Positions 17,290 to 25,466 are shown, counted from the first letter of the stretch. The stretch is 64,000 nt of DNA from CAVQBJ01 sp963819075 (GCA_963819075.1 CAWFUP010000004.1:186001-250000); one strand, 5' to 3'. A program made the numbers and translations. Notes: generated from the letters alone by a model not told the origin.

Positions 17290-17856
17290 TCATGCGCCTG
17301 CGGTCACGGCTTTGAGCTCGTCCAGTGACTCTCGAATGAGTCGCGGCAGGTCTTGCCTGTTCGTCTCGCTGATCCAGCGTTCGAACCCGATTCTGAACAC
17401 GGCGATGCCTGCCTCGGCCGTCAGACTCGCGGTCGGTTCTGCGACGCCGCGCCGGCGCAACGTGTCGGCGATCGCCGACGCGAGGGAGGCGAGCTTGATC
17501 AACTCTCGTTCCTGGAGCTCTGCGTTCGCCGCGATGATGCGCTGACGCTGGCGCGCGAGCTCTCGGCGCCCCTGCAGCAGATCGCCCGCGGCCGCGAGGC
17601 CCGCGGCGACCGCGGCCATCGGCGACGCGGAATCAGGGACGCCGGCGACCGTGCTCACGAGGAGCTCCTGGAGCGACCCCGCGCCGGAGAAGAGAACCTC
17701 GCGCTTGTCGGCGTAGTGCCGGAAGAAGGTTCGCTCCGTGACTCCGGCCCGACTGGCGATCTCCGCCACGGTGGTCTGTTCGAAACCGTGCTCCCCGTAG
17801 AGCTCCATTGCCGCCCGCTCGAGCCGGCCTCGCGCGTCTGGTTGCCATCGACCCAT
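17290..17856 (-). CDS. TetR-family transcriptional regulator
   Basis: A 188-aa repressor. The N-terminal helix-turn-helix reads AMELYGEHGFEQTTVAEIASRAGVTERTFFRHY (split here: AMELYGEHGFEQTTV, then AEIASRAGVTERTFFRHY), the TetR signature; the C-terminal ligand domain is helical. Two start codons are possible. The ATG at 17889 would put one of the two operators inside the coding region. I prefer ATG 17856, which is preceded by CAGGGG and keeps both operators in the divergent intergenic region. It probably represses itself and the SDR gene on the other strand. Confidence 0.92.
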   Translation of the reverse strand: MGRWQPDARGRLERAAMELYGEHGFEQTTVAEIASRAGVTERTFFRHYADKREVLFSGAGSLQELLVSTVAGVPDSASPMAAVAAGLAAAGDLLQGRRELARQRQRIIAANAELQERELIKLASLASAIADTLRRRGVAEPTASLTAEAGIAVFRIGFERWISETNRQDLPRLIRESLDELKAVTAGA

Positions 17857-17870
17857 CCCCTGATCGTACT

Positions 17871-17891
17871 TGATGACAGCGACTGACATCG
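17871..17891. promoter_or_regulatory. Imperfect TetR operator (second site)
   Basis: TGATGACAG, then CGA, then CTGACATCG: the same palindrome as the perfect site at 17902-17922 with two arm mismatches. The two centres are 31 bp apart, about three helical turns, so both dimers would bind on the same face of the DNA. Confidence 0.65.
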
Positions 17892-17901
17892 AGTGCTATC
17901 G

Positions 17902-17922
17902 TGATGTCAGTTACTGACATCA
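17902..17922. promoter_or_regulatory. Perfect palindromic TetR operator
   Basis: Perfect 9-bp arms TGATGTCAG and CTGACATCA around TTA, located between the divergent TetR and SDR genes. Arm length and symmetry fit a TetR-dimer site. Confidence 0.8.
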
Positions 17923-17979
17923 GGTCGTCCTCATGCCAGCCCGGCCGTGAGGATGCTCAACCACCTGGAGGTGCTTCTC

Positions 17980-18930
17980 ATGCGCGTATTCATCACCGGC
18001 GCGTCTGGCTGGATCGGCTCGGCCGTCGTTCCCGAGCTCATCGGCGCGGGCCATCAGGTCATCGGGCTCGCCCGCTCGGACGCCTCGGCCGCTTCCCTCA
18101 CCGCGGCCGGGGCACAGGTGCAGCGCGGCACGCTTGATGACCTCGACAGCCTGCGGGAGGCGGCCGCCGCCTCGGATGGCGTGATCCACCTCGCGTTCAA
18201 GCACGACGTCGCCTTCTCGGGGGACTTCCAGGGCGCCGCCGACGCGGATCGCCGCGCGGTCGAGACGCTCGGTGAGGCACTCGAGGGCTCTGACCGCCCG
18301 TTCCTCATCGCCTCCGGGACGCTCGGGCTCGCGCCGGGGCGCGTGGCCACCGAGCGGGACGGACACGGTCCCGACGCGGCCGTGGCCGCTCTCGGCGGCG
18401 GTCCGTCGACTCGGTGGGCCACCGCCGAGTTGGTGCTCTCGCTCGCCTCCCGCGGCGTCCGCTCATCAGTCGTGCGACTCCCCCCGACCAACCACGGCGA
18501 CGGAGACAACGGCTTCATGGCGTTCCTCGTCGGCATCGCCCGCGACAAGGGCGTCTCCGGCTACCTCGGCGACGGGACCAACCGCTGGCCCGCCGTGCAC
18601 CGGCTCGATTCCGCGCGCCTGTTCCGCCTCGCGGTGGAGAAGGCCCCGGCGGGATCGACAGTGCACGCGGTCGCGGAGGAGGGCGTACCGATCCGCGACA
18701 TCGCCGAGGTGATCGGGCGCCACCTCGACCGACCGGTGGCCGCGATCTCCCCCGAAGATGCCGGCGAGCACTTCGCCTGGCTGGCCGGCTTCCTCGCCGC
18801 CGACAGCCCGGCCTCCAGCGCGCTTACTCGCGAGCTGCTGGGTTGGCAGCCCACACAGCCCGGGCTCATCGCCGACCTCGAGCAGGGGCACTATTTCCAG
18901 AACGCGCATCACGCCGTCACCCGAACGTGA
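17980..18930 (+). CDS. NAD-dependent epimerase/dehydratase-type SDR
   Basis: A 316-aa extended/atypical SDR beginning MRVFITGASGWIGSAVVPEL, with the GxxGxxG dinucleotide fold motif. The catalytic Tyr-Lys pair of classical SDRs is not evident; the equivalent region reads RWATAELVLSLASRG. This is usual for a group of TetR-controlled actinobacterial SDRs. GGAGGTG lies 8 bp before ATG 17980; an in-frame ATG at 17947 is less likely. It is divergent from the TetR gene and is its probable target. Substrate unknown. Confidence 0.88.
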   Translation: MRVFITGASGWIGSAVVPELIGAGHQVIGLARSDASAASLTAAGAQVQRGTLDDLDSLREAAAASDGVIHLAFKHDVAFSGDFQGAADADRRAVETLGEALEGSDRPFLIASGTLGLAPGRVATERDGHGPDAAVAALGGGPSTRWATAELVLSLASRGVRSSVVRLPPTNHGDGDNGFMAFLVGIARDKGVSGYLGDGTNRWPAVHRLDSARLFRLAVEKAPAGSTVHAVAEEGVPIRDIAEVIGRHLDRPVAAISPEDAGEHFAWLAGFLAADSPASSALTRELLGWQPTQPGLIADLEQGHYFQNAHHAVTRT

Positions 18931-19389
18931 ACGCGTACGCCTCAGCGCCGGGCTCGAGGAACGTGATCTCCAGCGTCCGCTCGCGCACCGCGTCGTGTTC
19001 GCGAACGAGCTCGTACAGGCGGCCCTCCCGGAGTACCCCGTTCCCGTCCGCGTCGACGTCCACGCCGGCTGAGTGGCCCGGAGCCGCGCCGTCGAGCAGC
19101 ACGCGGAAGGGAATCGGCTCCCGCGCTCCCCGAGACAACACGAGATGCGCGTCGCGCGCGTGGACGCAGAAGGCGATGCTGCCGCCGGCCCGCTCGAGCA
19201 CGACACTCTCGCGCCCGATAGTCCACTCGCCGGCGAGGGCTCCATGCGCAACCAGTTGATGCACGTCAGCGTCCAGAAGTCCACCAGGACGGCGTGCCCG
19301 CGCAGCTCGGCTGGGCCGAGTGGACTCGAGTTGAGCCACTCGGTCGCCCCGTCGAGCGAGGGCATGCGCAGACCTTCGAAGGCGCTCAT
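18917..19389 (-). pseudogene. Redoxin-type protein with large internal deletion
   Basis: The 5' part encodes MPSLDGATEWLNSSPLG, then ELRGHAVLVDFWTLTCINWL, the start of a thioredoxin-like (DipZ C-terminal/redoxin) protein. In another frame the 3' part encodes GEWTIGRESVVLERAGGSIA, HARDAHLVLSRG and a tail ending AYAFTFG, which is the C-terminal domain of the same family. The junction is near 19250, where TGCATCAACTGGTTGCGCAT runs straight into GGAGCCCTCGCCGGCGAGTG. The central domain, about 150 residues including the redox site, is missing and the frame shifts. The gene is therefore dead. Its 3' end overlaps the SDR gene by 14 bp. Confidence 0.75.
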
Positions 19390-19520
19390 CTGAGCGCCCG
19401 TGAACGCCCTGGTCGTGGCCCTGGTCGTGCTCGGCTCGGGGGACTCGTCGAGGTCCAGGCGGCGTCCGCGCACGTCCTCCAACCGGCCTTTCGTTCTGAT
19501 GGTCCTGTCCAGCCTGCGCG

Positions 19521-20003
19521 ATGATGAGATCCGTGACCAAAGCGCGACGTGCCGCCGCCGTTGCCGCAATTCTCATTACGGGCCTCGTTGCCGGTTGCGG
19601 CTCGGACTCCACGCGGCTCCCCGATGCGACGCTCGACGCCGTCGCCGCTCGACAGGCTGCGGCGTACGTGGCCCGAACCGCGTTCGCTGCCCATACCGCG
19701 ACCGTGTTGCGGGCTCGCGTCGACGCGGCCCGCATGACGGCCGTGGAAGCACGTCGCGCGCTCGACGGGTTCAAGGCTCTGGCCCGCGAGCCGCTTTCTG
19801 CTTACGCCTGTTCGCCGACCTCGTCGGCTGGGGCCTCATCCGCGGCCTACCGTTGCACGATCGGCGGCAGCCCCATCGGGATGGCGACCGCAACCTGCGA
19901 CGTCTCAACCGGCGTTTGCCGGAACTGGCACATGGGGGTACTCGTCTTCACTGGCACAACCACCCTGCAGCACATTCACCAAGGGCACTGGTCTGGGACA
20001 TAG
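19521..20003 (+). CDS. Putative lipoprotein
   Basis: A 160-aa protein with a lipoprotein signal: basic MRSVTKARRA, a hydrophobic run AAVAAILITGLVAG and a lipobox Cys (LVAGC, about residue 26). The mature part is Ala-rich helix, then a small domain with two probable disulfides (SAYACSPT, AYRCTIGG, TATCDVS, GVCRNWH). No family recognised. An ATG 3 bp downstream (19524) is equally possible. Confidence 0.75.
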   Translation: MMRSVTKARRAAAVAAILITGLVAGCGSDSTRLPDATLDAVAARQAAAYVARTAFAAHTATVLRARVDAARMTAVEARRALDGFKALAREPLSAYACSPTSSAGASSAAYRCTIGGSPIGMATATCDVSTGVCRNWHMGVLVFTGTTTLQHIHQGHWSGT

Positions 20004-20031
20004 GATCGATCAGGCGCCGTGACGGCCCGTC

Positions 20032-20386
20032 TCACGCAGTGTCCGCGACTTCGAATGCGCTCGGACGCAACGGGCGCACGTTCGACCGCGCGGCATAGGC
20101 GTTGACACCGCGGCCGAGGGCGCGCTCGCGATCCCGGTGGCCGTAGAGTCGACGCACGAGCTCGCCGCCGTCCTCGTGACCGAGAGCGATGGCGACGTCC
20201 TCGGACGGCAAGTCGAGCACGTTGGCCATGAACCACCCAGCGTAGTGGCGCGTCGCGAGGTACAGCGTGCCGTCGTATCCGGCGCCGGCGCGGGTCGCCT
20301 TCCAGTGGTACGCGCGTGCCGAGGCCGTCCAATGGGTGCCGCGCAGCGACGTCGATTCCAGCTCGGGGTGCGGGAGGGCCAGGGGT
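20032..20386 (-). pseudogene. Tyrosine recombinase (integrase), C-terminal remnant
   Basis: The frame read leftward from about 20386 encodes GYDGTLYLATRHYAGWFM, then LPSEDVAIALGHEDGG and ELVRRLYGHRDRERAL. These are the last catalytic elements of a tyrosine recombinase: an ATRH-type box, LGH and the Tyr nucleophile in RLYGH. The N-terminal and core parts with the first catalytic Arg are missing. No start codon suits the fragment. It is a scar of an earlier integrated element, left of the present one. Confidence 0.7.
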
Positions 20387-20442
20387 CGGTCAGCGCGGCG
20401 ACGACCCAGTGCGGCGAGGCGGTGATGACGCGGACGGCGGCG

Positions 20443-21006
20443 TCAGTCCGACTCGTCGCGGGCGCGCCCGTAGCGCTCGTAGATCACTCCCGAGCCGAAC
20501 GTCCTGGTCTCGACCAGGTCCAGCGGAACCTCTTCGGTGACCGGCGGCAGGAACGGCGTGCCGCCACCAACGACGACCGGATTGCGGAACATGCGCAGCT
20601 CGTCGACGAGGCCGAGCTCGATCGCCACCGCGGCCAGGCCGGCGCCGCCGATCGAGACGTCCTTGTCGGTCGCGTCGAGCGCCGCAACGGCCTCCTCGGC
20701 CACCGGCGCCTCGGCGAGCCGGGCGTTGCCCTGAACGCTGTCGAGCGTGCGGCTGAAGACGACCTTCGGGAGAGCGCACCAAACGTCGGCGAACGCAGCC
20801 CCGAGCTCGTTGTTGCGCATCGACGGCTCCGTCTCCCACACCAGCATGGTCTCGTAAAGCCTGCGGCCGCACAGATAGCCGCCGAGCTCGCGTATCTGCG
20901 CGAGGTGGAAACGAAACTGCTCCTCGTTAGGGACCGTCCACCCGAACGCGCCGTCGCGGTCGGCGATAAAACCGTCCACCGAGACGCTCATCGAGTAGAT
21001 CAGCAT
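20443..21006 (-). CDS. RibD C-terminal/dihydrofolate-reductase-like protein
   Basis: A 187-aa member of the RibD C-terminal domain family (dihydrofolate-reductase fold), which includes reductases of unknown substrate common in actinobacteria. Diagnostic stretches are MLIYSMSVSVDGFIADRDG, GGYLCGRRLYETML, VVFSRTLD and VSIGGAGLAAVAIELGLVDE, ending with GGGTPFLPP. ATG 21006 fits the family start; the frame is open further upstream but those residues are not family-like. Confidence 0.88.
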   Translation of the reverse strand: MLIYSMSVSVDGFIADRDGAFGWTVPNEEQFRFHLAQIRELGGYLCGRRLYETMLVWETEPSMRNNELGAAFADVWCALPKVVFSRTLDSVQGNARLAEAPVAEEAVAALDATDKDVSIGGAGLAAVAIELGLVDELRMFRNPVVVGGGTPFLPPVTEEVPLDLVETRTFGSGVIYERYGRARDESD

Positions 21007-21297
21007 GGCTTCAAGCTCGTCACACCGGAGCGACGAACGATGATCGCGATGAAGTTCACCATTGAGCTTGACATCGGCTCTCCTTCCTTCTCCAGGCGGA
21101 TTGGCGTTCCTGGTCGAAGATGCGCGTTCGGGCTTCCCGCTCGCCTCGGTGATCATCGCCTGCGCCATCACAACCACTCCGATCGGCGCGGTGATCGGCT
21201 ACCCCCGCCCGACCCGTGAGCAAGACCCCAGCAGCACTAACGACGCCTGCCACCGAGTAGCCACCGGCGAGAACGACCCGCTGGGCCCGAACGACAC

Positions 21298-21918
21298 CTA
21301 TCCCTGGGATTTCGCCGGAGCCCCCTGGCTCTGAGTGGTCGCCGCGGACGGCGAAGTCGTCGAGGCCGCGGTGAGCTTGCTCTCGAGGCTCTTCAGCCCG
21401 CTATCGATCTTGTCGGCCAGACTGGATGCCGCTTTCGAGGCGCCGCTGCTGAGGTCCGTCCGGAGTTCTGAGAGTTGCTTCTCCAGACTGGCCAGCCCGG
21501 TCTCGGTCTGCTTTGCCTGCTGCTCGGCAGAGCTCGCCGCCGCTTCGGCCTGCTTCTGGGCCTGCTCCGCTGAGGCGACCGATTCGGAAGCGCTGCTCTC
21601 TGCCGCGCTCGCGGACTGGCTCGCACTGCTCGCCGTTTCGTTGGCGCCCGCGGCTACCACCCCCGCGCCGACGGCGACAGCGCCGGCGGTGCTCGCCTTC
21701 TGGTTGGCCTCGTTGCTGTTCGAGTTGGCCACGAGCCCGATCACGAGTCCGACGGCCAATGCCGCAACGATTCCGCCGCCGATCGCCCACTTGTGCCAAC
21801 GCGGGGCCGCGGTTTCGGCTGACGTGTCACCCGCTGTCTGTGACGACGGCGCAACCTCGCCCGACGGGGAACCCGGAGCCTCGTCCGCGCCATCGTCCGG
21901 CCCGGCTTGCATGTTCAT
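21298..21918 (-). CDS. Membrane-anchored coiled-coil protein
   Basis: A 206-aa protein. An acidic N-terminus (residues 1-40) is followed by one membrane helix (about 45-65, AIGGGIVAALAVGLVIGLVA). A long Ala/Ser/Glu-rich helix follows with heptad spacing (ASAEQAQKQAEAAASSAEQQ, ETGLASLEKQLSELRTDL), then a Ser/Thr/Gln-rich tail. The coiled coil would lie outside the cytoplasm. No family recognised. Confidence 0.75.
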   Translation of the reverse strand: MNMQAGPDDGADEAPGSPSGEVAPSSQTAGDTSAETAAPRWHKWAIGGGIVAALAVGLVIGLVANSNSNEANQKASTAGAVAVGAGVVAAGANETASSASQSASAAESSASESVASAEQAQKQAEAAASSAEQQAKQTETGLASLEKQLSELRTDLSSGASKAASSLADKIDSGLKSLESKLTAASTTSPSAATTQSQGAPAKSQG

Positions 21919-22026
21919 ATCGACCGTCCTCGTTCTCGCACCCTCGTACAGGCGGTTGGTCGGCCGGCGATAGGGCCTCCTGCAGCTCGCGGGAATCTTC
22001 GTCGGAAAGCGAGGATTTGATGATCA

Positions 22027-22445
22027 TCCCGCCTTACTGCTGGAGGGATCGCCTTGTCGGGCATGTGCTGCTCGATGACCATGAACAGTCGCAGCAGCGG
22101 GCCCGGCGGTCATCGCCCGAATCGGGTGAACGGTTCAACATCGGCAGGGGCCGCGGATTGACGACGTTCACGAGGGTCCGCCCGTCGAGGACGACCAGAT
22201 CGTTTGGCCCGCCTTATCGCACTCCACAGCCGCTGACGCCGCCCGGATTCATGCCGGAGTCACGCGTGCCCGCGCACGCGCGGTGGGCGGCCATGCAGGG
22301 TGTCGGGCGAGGCGGAACGCGGGGACGCAGCAGCGGCGCCTGCCATCAACGACGTATTGAAAATCGTTTGGGCCCCGTTTGGACCCCGCTGGGCGTCTGA
22401 GGAACCGAGGCGAGGCTCCGAGGCGACGTGCAGGCCTTTTCTAAG
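22027..22445. other. Gene-free stretch left of the element
   Basis: No convincing coding region is seen here. The only structures are the tandem TTTGG(A/G)CCCCG repeat at 22367-22388 and a GCAGGCCTTTT block next to the tRNA fragment that is also present beside the right att site. It may be the end of an older element. Confidence 0.5.
22367..22388. repeat. Tandem 11-bp direct repeat, copy outside the left att site
   Basis: TTTGGGCCCCG followed immediately by TTTGGACCCCG. It lies 57 bp from the left tRNA-Pro fragment, on the same side and at nearly the same distance as the copy at 44492-44513 from the right att site. Likely recombinase arm-binding sites by analogy with tyrosine-integrase att regions. 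Confidence 0.55.
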
Positions 22446-22489
22446 TCGGGGAGACAGGATTTGAACCTGCGACCGCCCGGCCCCCAGCC
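22446..22489 (-). repeat. attL: displaced 3' fragment of tRNA-Pro
   Basis: 44 bp identical to 44577-44620, the 3' part of the tRNA-Pro(GGG) gene (anticodon arm, variable loop, T arm and 3' acceptor strand). It diverges right after the anticodon-loop region. It is not a working tRNA because the 5' half is absent. It marks the left boundary of the integrated element. Confidence 0.93.
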
Positions 22490-22570
22490 CAAGAGTATGG
22501 GTATTTGCGGGAGTACGGAGTGCTGTTTTGCAGGGCTTTTTATTTTTGAGTGCGGCTGAGTTTCGCTCAC

Positions 22571-22593
22571 TTTGGACCCCGTTTTGGACCCCG
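22571..22593. repeat. Tandem 11-bp direct repeat, copy inside the left end
   Basis: Two exact TTTGGACCCCG units separated by one T, 81 bp inside attL. Same unit as at 22367 and 44492. Candidate arm-type integrase sites. Confidence 0.55.
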
Positions 22594-22689
22594 TCGAGTC
22601 CGGCTCGGGGGTGCGGGAGAGGCCCAGGACCTGCCACCACCCCGGCGTCCGCTTCGAGCATGATGTAGCCATGCCGCGACGACGAGATC

Positions 22690-22890
22690 ATGTCCCACGG
22701 GCTCGACGCTCTGCTCGCCGACGCCGAGACCGTCGACGCGGCAAGTCCCGAAGGCGACGCCGAGGTGCGGCTGTACGTCGCGGTCGACCCCGCGACCCTT
22801 CACGAGCTCGTGCAGCGAGCTGCCGCGCAGGGCGCCGACCTCAACGCTGTCGCGGCTGACGCGCTGCGAAACGGGGCACGCGCCGCCTGA
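22690..22890 (+). CDS. Small hypothetical protein
   Basis: A 66-aa acidic protein. Its second half (VDPATLHELVQRAAAQGADLNAVAADALRNGARAA, here in two parts: VDPATLHELVQRAAAQ and GADLNAVAADALRNGARAA) resembles the helical tail of ribbon-helix-helix antitoxins, but no partner gene is adjacent. No clear ribosome binding site. Possibly a remnant. Confidence 0.4.
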   Translation: MSHGLDALLADAETVDAASPEGDAEVRLYVAVDPATLHELVQRAAAQGADLNAVAADALRNGARAA

Positions 22891-22976
22891 CCGGCAATCG
22901 GCCGACCGCTCGCGTCCAGCGTTGTCCGGGCCAGGCGAGCGTCCAACGCACACACACCGTTATCTCGCCTTGGGCA

Positions 22977-23001
22977 TTATTTTACTTAATGAGTAGAATA
23001 A
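22977..23001. promoter_or_regulatory. Palindromic operator of the AbiE-like operon
   Basis: Arms TTATTTTACT and AGTAGAATAA (9 of 10 pairs complementary) around TAATG, in an A+T-rich island ending 4 bp before the ATG at 23006. AbiEi-type antitoxins are known to repress their own operon by binding inverted repeats at the promoter. With so little space before the ATG, the mRNA is probably leaderless. Confidence 0.6.
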
Positions 23002-23005
23002 GCGC

Positions 23006-24019
23006 ATGGAGAAGAATAAGCGTCTCGCCTCGGCGGTCTCGGAGGCTTTGGACTGCGACGTGGATGTCCGCGAAGGGCCGGACGGCACACAGCGCCTGAC
23101 GGTGCGAGCGCTGCCCCGGCAGCCACCGTTCGAGGCTGTGTGGATGAATCAGGGCTGGCCGGCCAACGTACGCCAGACGCTGGAGCGCTTCCCTCACGCC
23201 TCCCTGGTCGTGGCGCCGAGGCTCTCGCCCGGGGCCCGCGAGGCGCTCGACGAACGAGGCGTCAATTGGATCGACGAGACCGGCGGCGCACACGTTCGGG
23301 CGAAGGGGCTGATCGTTCGCCTCGACGGGCAGCGCGGATCGATAGAGCCGTTACGCCCTCGCCTGACGTGGAGCCAGGCCGCTCTGGCGGCCGCGGAAGC
23401 AGTGCTGGTGGAACGTCCGCAGCGGATCCAGATCGCTTGGGTGGCGGCGAACGCGCGGTGCTCACCCGCACGGGCTAGCGCGATCCTCCGTGGCTGGGAC
23501 GAGGCCGGATGGACGGCCAAGCGCGGCGCGGCGCGCGGCCGCGGCGCTTACCGAACCCTCGAACACCCCGATCGGCTCCTTTCTGCCTTTGCCGAGCATC
23601 TCAACGCGATGCCGATCGAGCGCTCGTTCGCGCATGGCTCGAGTCGCGACCTCGAGGATCTCGCCCGACGGATCGGCGAGAGCGTTCGGGGACTTGACTG
23701 CGCCTGGACGGGCTGGGCAGCGGCAGAGCAGCTCGCGCCGTTCGTCTCGCAGCTTCCGGTGCTGCATCTGCGCGTCAGCGAGGGGCTGGCACGGCGAACG
23801 GTTCAGGAGAGGCTCCGCGCGGTTGGCGTCATAACCACGGAACAGGCGGGCCGCGTCGAGCTCTGGCGGTCGCCCGAGGCCGCATTCCAGCGCACGACGT
23901 CGTCGTCGTTTGGATCGTTGATGTCGTGGCCCCGGGTTTATGCGGACCTCAGGCGTCTTGGCGGCCGCGGGGATGACGCGGCAGAGCACCTGCGCGACGT
24001 GATGGGGTTAGCGGCATGA
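23006..24019 (+). CDS. AbiEi-like antitoxin/regulator of a type IV TA system
   Basis: A 337-aa protein. Its middle holds a winged-helix region (LTWSQAALAAAEAVLVERPQ, ANARCSPARASAILRGWDEA), and its architecture, a short N-terminal domain, wHTH, then an alpha/beta domain, fits AbiEi-like or 'type IV toxin-antitoxin AbiEi' regulators. It overlaps the nucleotidyltransferase gene by 4 bp (ATGA). In AbiE systems this protein neutralises toxicity without direct binding to the toxin and represses the operon. The start ATG follows directly after a palindromic operator. Confidence 0.7.
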   Translation: MEKNKRLASAVSEALDCDVDVREGPDGTQRLTVRALPRQPPFEAVWMNQGWPANVRQTLERFPHASLVVAPRLSPGAREALDERGVNWIDETGGAHVRAKGLIVRLDGQRGSIEPLRPRLTWSQAALAAAEAVLVERPQRIQIAWVAANARCSPARASAILRGWDEAGWTAKRGAARGRGAYRTLEHPDRLLSAFAEHLNAMPIERSFAHGSSRDLEDLARRIGESVRGLDCAWTGWAAAEQLAPFVSQLPVLHLRVSEGLARRTVQERLRAVGVITTEQAGRVELWRSPEAAFQRTTSSSFGSLMSWPRVYADLRRLGGRGDDAAEHLRDVMGLAA

Positions 24020-24840
24020 CGGACGAGGAACGTTCCAGCGAGGCGCGGGCGGCCGCTGAACTCGCGCTGAGCACGCTGCTGGCGGGCGGCGCTCCGGACA
24101 CCGAGCGGCTGATCGTGCTCGGGGGGTTGGTGCCGCCGACGCTCACGCGGACGGACCTGCCGCTGGTGCCCCCACACCTCGGCACCACTGACGTCGATGT
24201 CCTTCTCGTCACGCACCTCACCGCCGGTCACGATCTCGGGCGGATCGAGCGTGCGCTCGCCGCGATGGCATTCAAGCCGGAGGGAGACGGGTGGCGATGG
24301 CGCGGGCTCATCGGCGGCAGGCTCGTGAAGATCGAGTTTCTGTGTGATCTCGATGACCAGCCGGCCGAGGCGATCGTTACCCCGGCCGGCTGCACCGAGC
24401 TACGCGCGCTCAACCTACGCGGAACCGGGTTCGCCGAGGTCGACCACCGCGAGCTGATCCTGCAGACGCCGACAGGTCAGGACGTTCGTGCTCGCATCGC
24501 AGGGCTCGCCGGCTATCTGCTTTCGAAGGCCACGACGGCACGCCAGCGCGGCGCCGACAAGGACTACTACGACCTCGTGTACGTGCTCCTGCACAATCAG
24601 GCCGGCGGTCCGGCCGGGGCAGCCCAGGTCATCAGCGAAAGCTCGCTCAAGCAACGGCTCGGAGAGCTGCGGTCAACGTTCCTGGAGCTGCGCGAGCGCT
24701 ACCGAGACGACCGAGCGCTTGGCGCCCGCGCGTACGCCGCCGAGTCGATGAAGGTCACCCCGGAGGAAGATGAGGGCCTGCTGGCCGCCGACGCCGCGGC
24801 AGCAATCGCCGCGTTCCTCGATGCGCTTGCGGTGGACTAG
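24016..24840 (+). CDS. AbiEii-like nucleotidyltransferase (probable toxin)
   Basis: A 274-aa protein from the nucleotidyltransferase fold group. It has LIVLGGLVPPTLT near the N-terminus, the TDVDVLLVT metal-binding Asp pair (D-x-D), then VKIEFLCDL supplying a third acidic residue. A helical C-terminal half includes ATTARQRGADKDYYDLVYVL, the RGxxKDxxD-type motif typical of AbiEii/MenAT toxins. Such toxins modify tRNA by adding nucleotides. It is the second gene of the pair. Its end overlaps the convergent GNAT gene by 4 bp. Confidence 0.75.
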   Translation: MTDEERSSEARAAAELALSTLLAGGAPDTERLIVLGGLVPPTLTRTDLPLVPPHLGTTDVDVLLVTHLTAGHDLGRIERALAAMAFKPEGDGWRWRGLIGGRLVKIEFLCDLDDQPAEAIVTPAGCTELRALNLRGTGFAEVDHRELILQTPTGQDVRARIAGLAGYLLSKATTARQRGADKDYYDLVYVLLHNQAGGPAGAAQVISESSLKQRLGELRSTFLELRERYRDDRALGARAYAAESMKVTPEEDEGLLAADAAAAIAAFLDALAVD

Positions 24841-25466
24841 GGCCGGCGATCCGATCCCGCAGACCGACGCTGCTCGGCGCGTGTGACGGACGCCGCTATC
24901 ACTTGGCCGATCGGCCCCGCCTGCGCGTCGATGCGGTAGAGGTGGGCGTCGGCGCGGCGGTCACCGTTCTGCGCCAGCCCGGGGTGCAGTCCCATGTCGA
25001 TAGCGCCGAGAGCTTCGGCGACCCGACGCGATGCCGTGTTGGCGGGCAGGATGGTGAGTTCGATTTTCGTGAGTCCGAGTTCGCGTCGCGACCAGTGCAC
25101 GAGGAGTCGGGCCGCGGGTGTGGCGTAGCCTCGCCCGCGGCCCGGGCCGACGAGCCAGTAGCCCAGGCGTGCGGTGGCCTGCGCGGCATCCAGCGCGGTG
25201 AGCACCACAGTGCCCAGCGGCGACGTCTCGCCGACGGGCACGACGGCCAGCGTGATGCCGCGTCCCTCGCGGCGCTTTTCCTCTTGGCGGTCGACCCAGG
25301 CTCGCGCGTCCGCGGGCGTGTAGCGCCACGGCACGGTGCTGAAGCTGCAGATCCCTTCGTCCCCGCAGGCGGCGCGCAGAGCAGGGGCGTCGGCGTGGGT
25401 CCACGGGCGTAGGGTCACCGTGTCGTCGCCGAGCGGCGGGTCGGGTGCGGCGATCGGTGCGGTCAT
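24837..25466 (-). CDS. GNAT N-acetyltransferase (RimJ/RimL-like)
   Basis: A 209-aa acetyl-CoA-dependent acetyltransferase. Motif A, the acetyl-CoA loop, is ARLGYWLVGPGRGRGYATPA; ELGLTKIELTILPANTASRR is the RimJ/L-type motif. The start is ATG 25466, which overlaps the stop of the upstream GNAT gene by 4 bp. Longer in-frame extension upstream is antisense-like sequence inside that gene. Acceptor substrate unknown. Cargo of the element. Confidence 0.88.
   Translation of the reverse strand: MTAPIAAPDPPLGDDTVTLRPWTHADAPALRAACGDEGICSFSTVPWRYTPADARAWVDRQEEKRREGRGITLAVVPVGETSPLGTVVLTALDAAQATARLGYWLVGPGRGRGYATPAARLLVHWSRRELGLTKIELTILPANTASRRVAEALGAIDMGLHPGLAQNGDRRADAHLYRIDAQAGPIGQVIAASVTRAEQRRSAGSDRRP

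Noticed and set aside
22446..22489. Functional second tRNA-Pro
   Set aside because: Only the 3' part is present; the 5' acceptor strand, D arm and half of the anticodon stem are missing.
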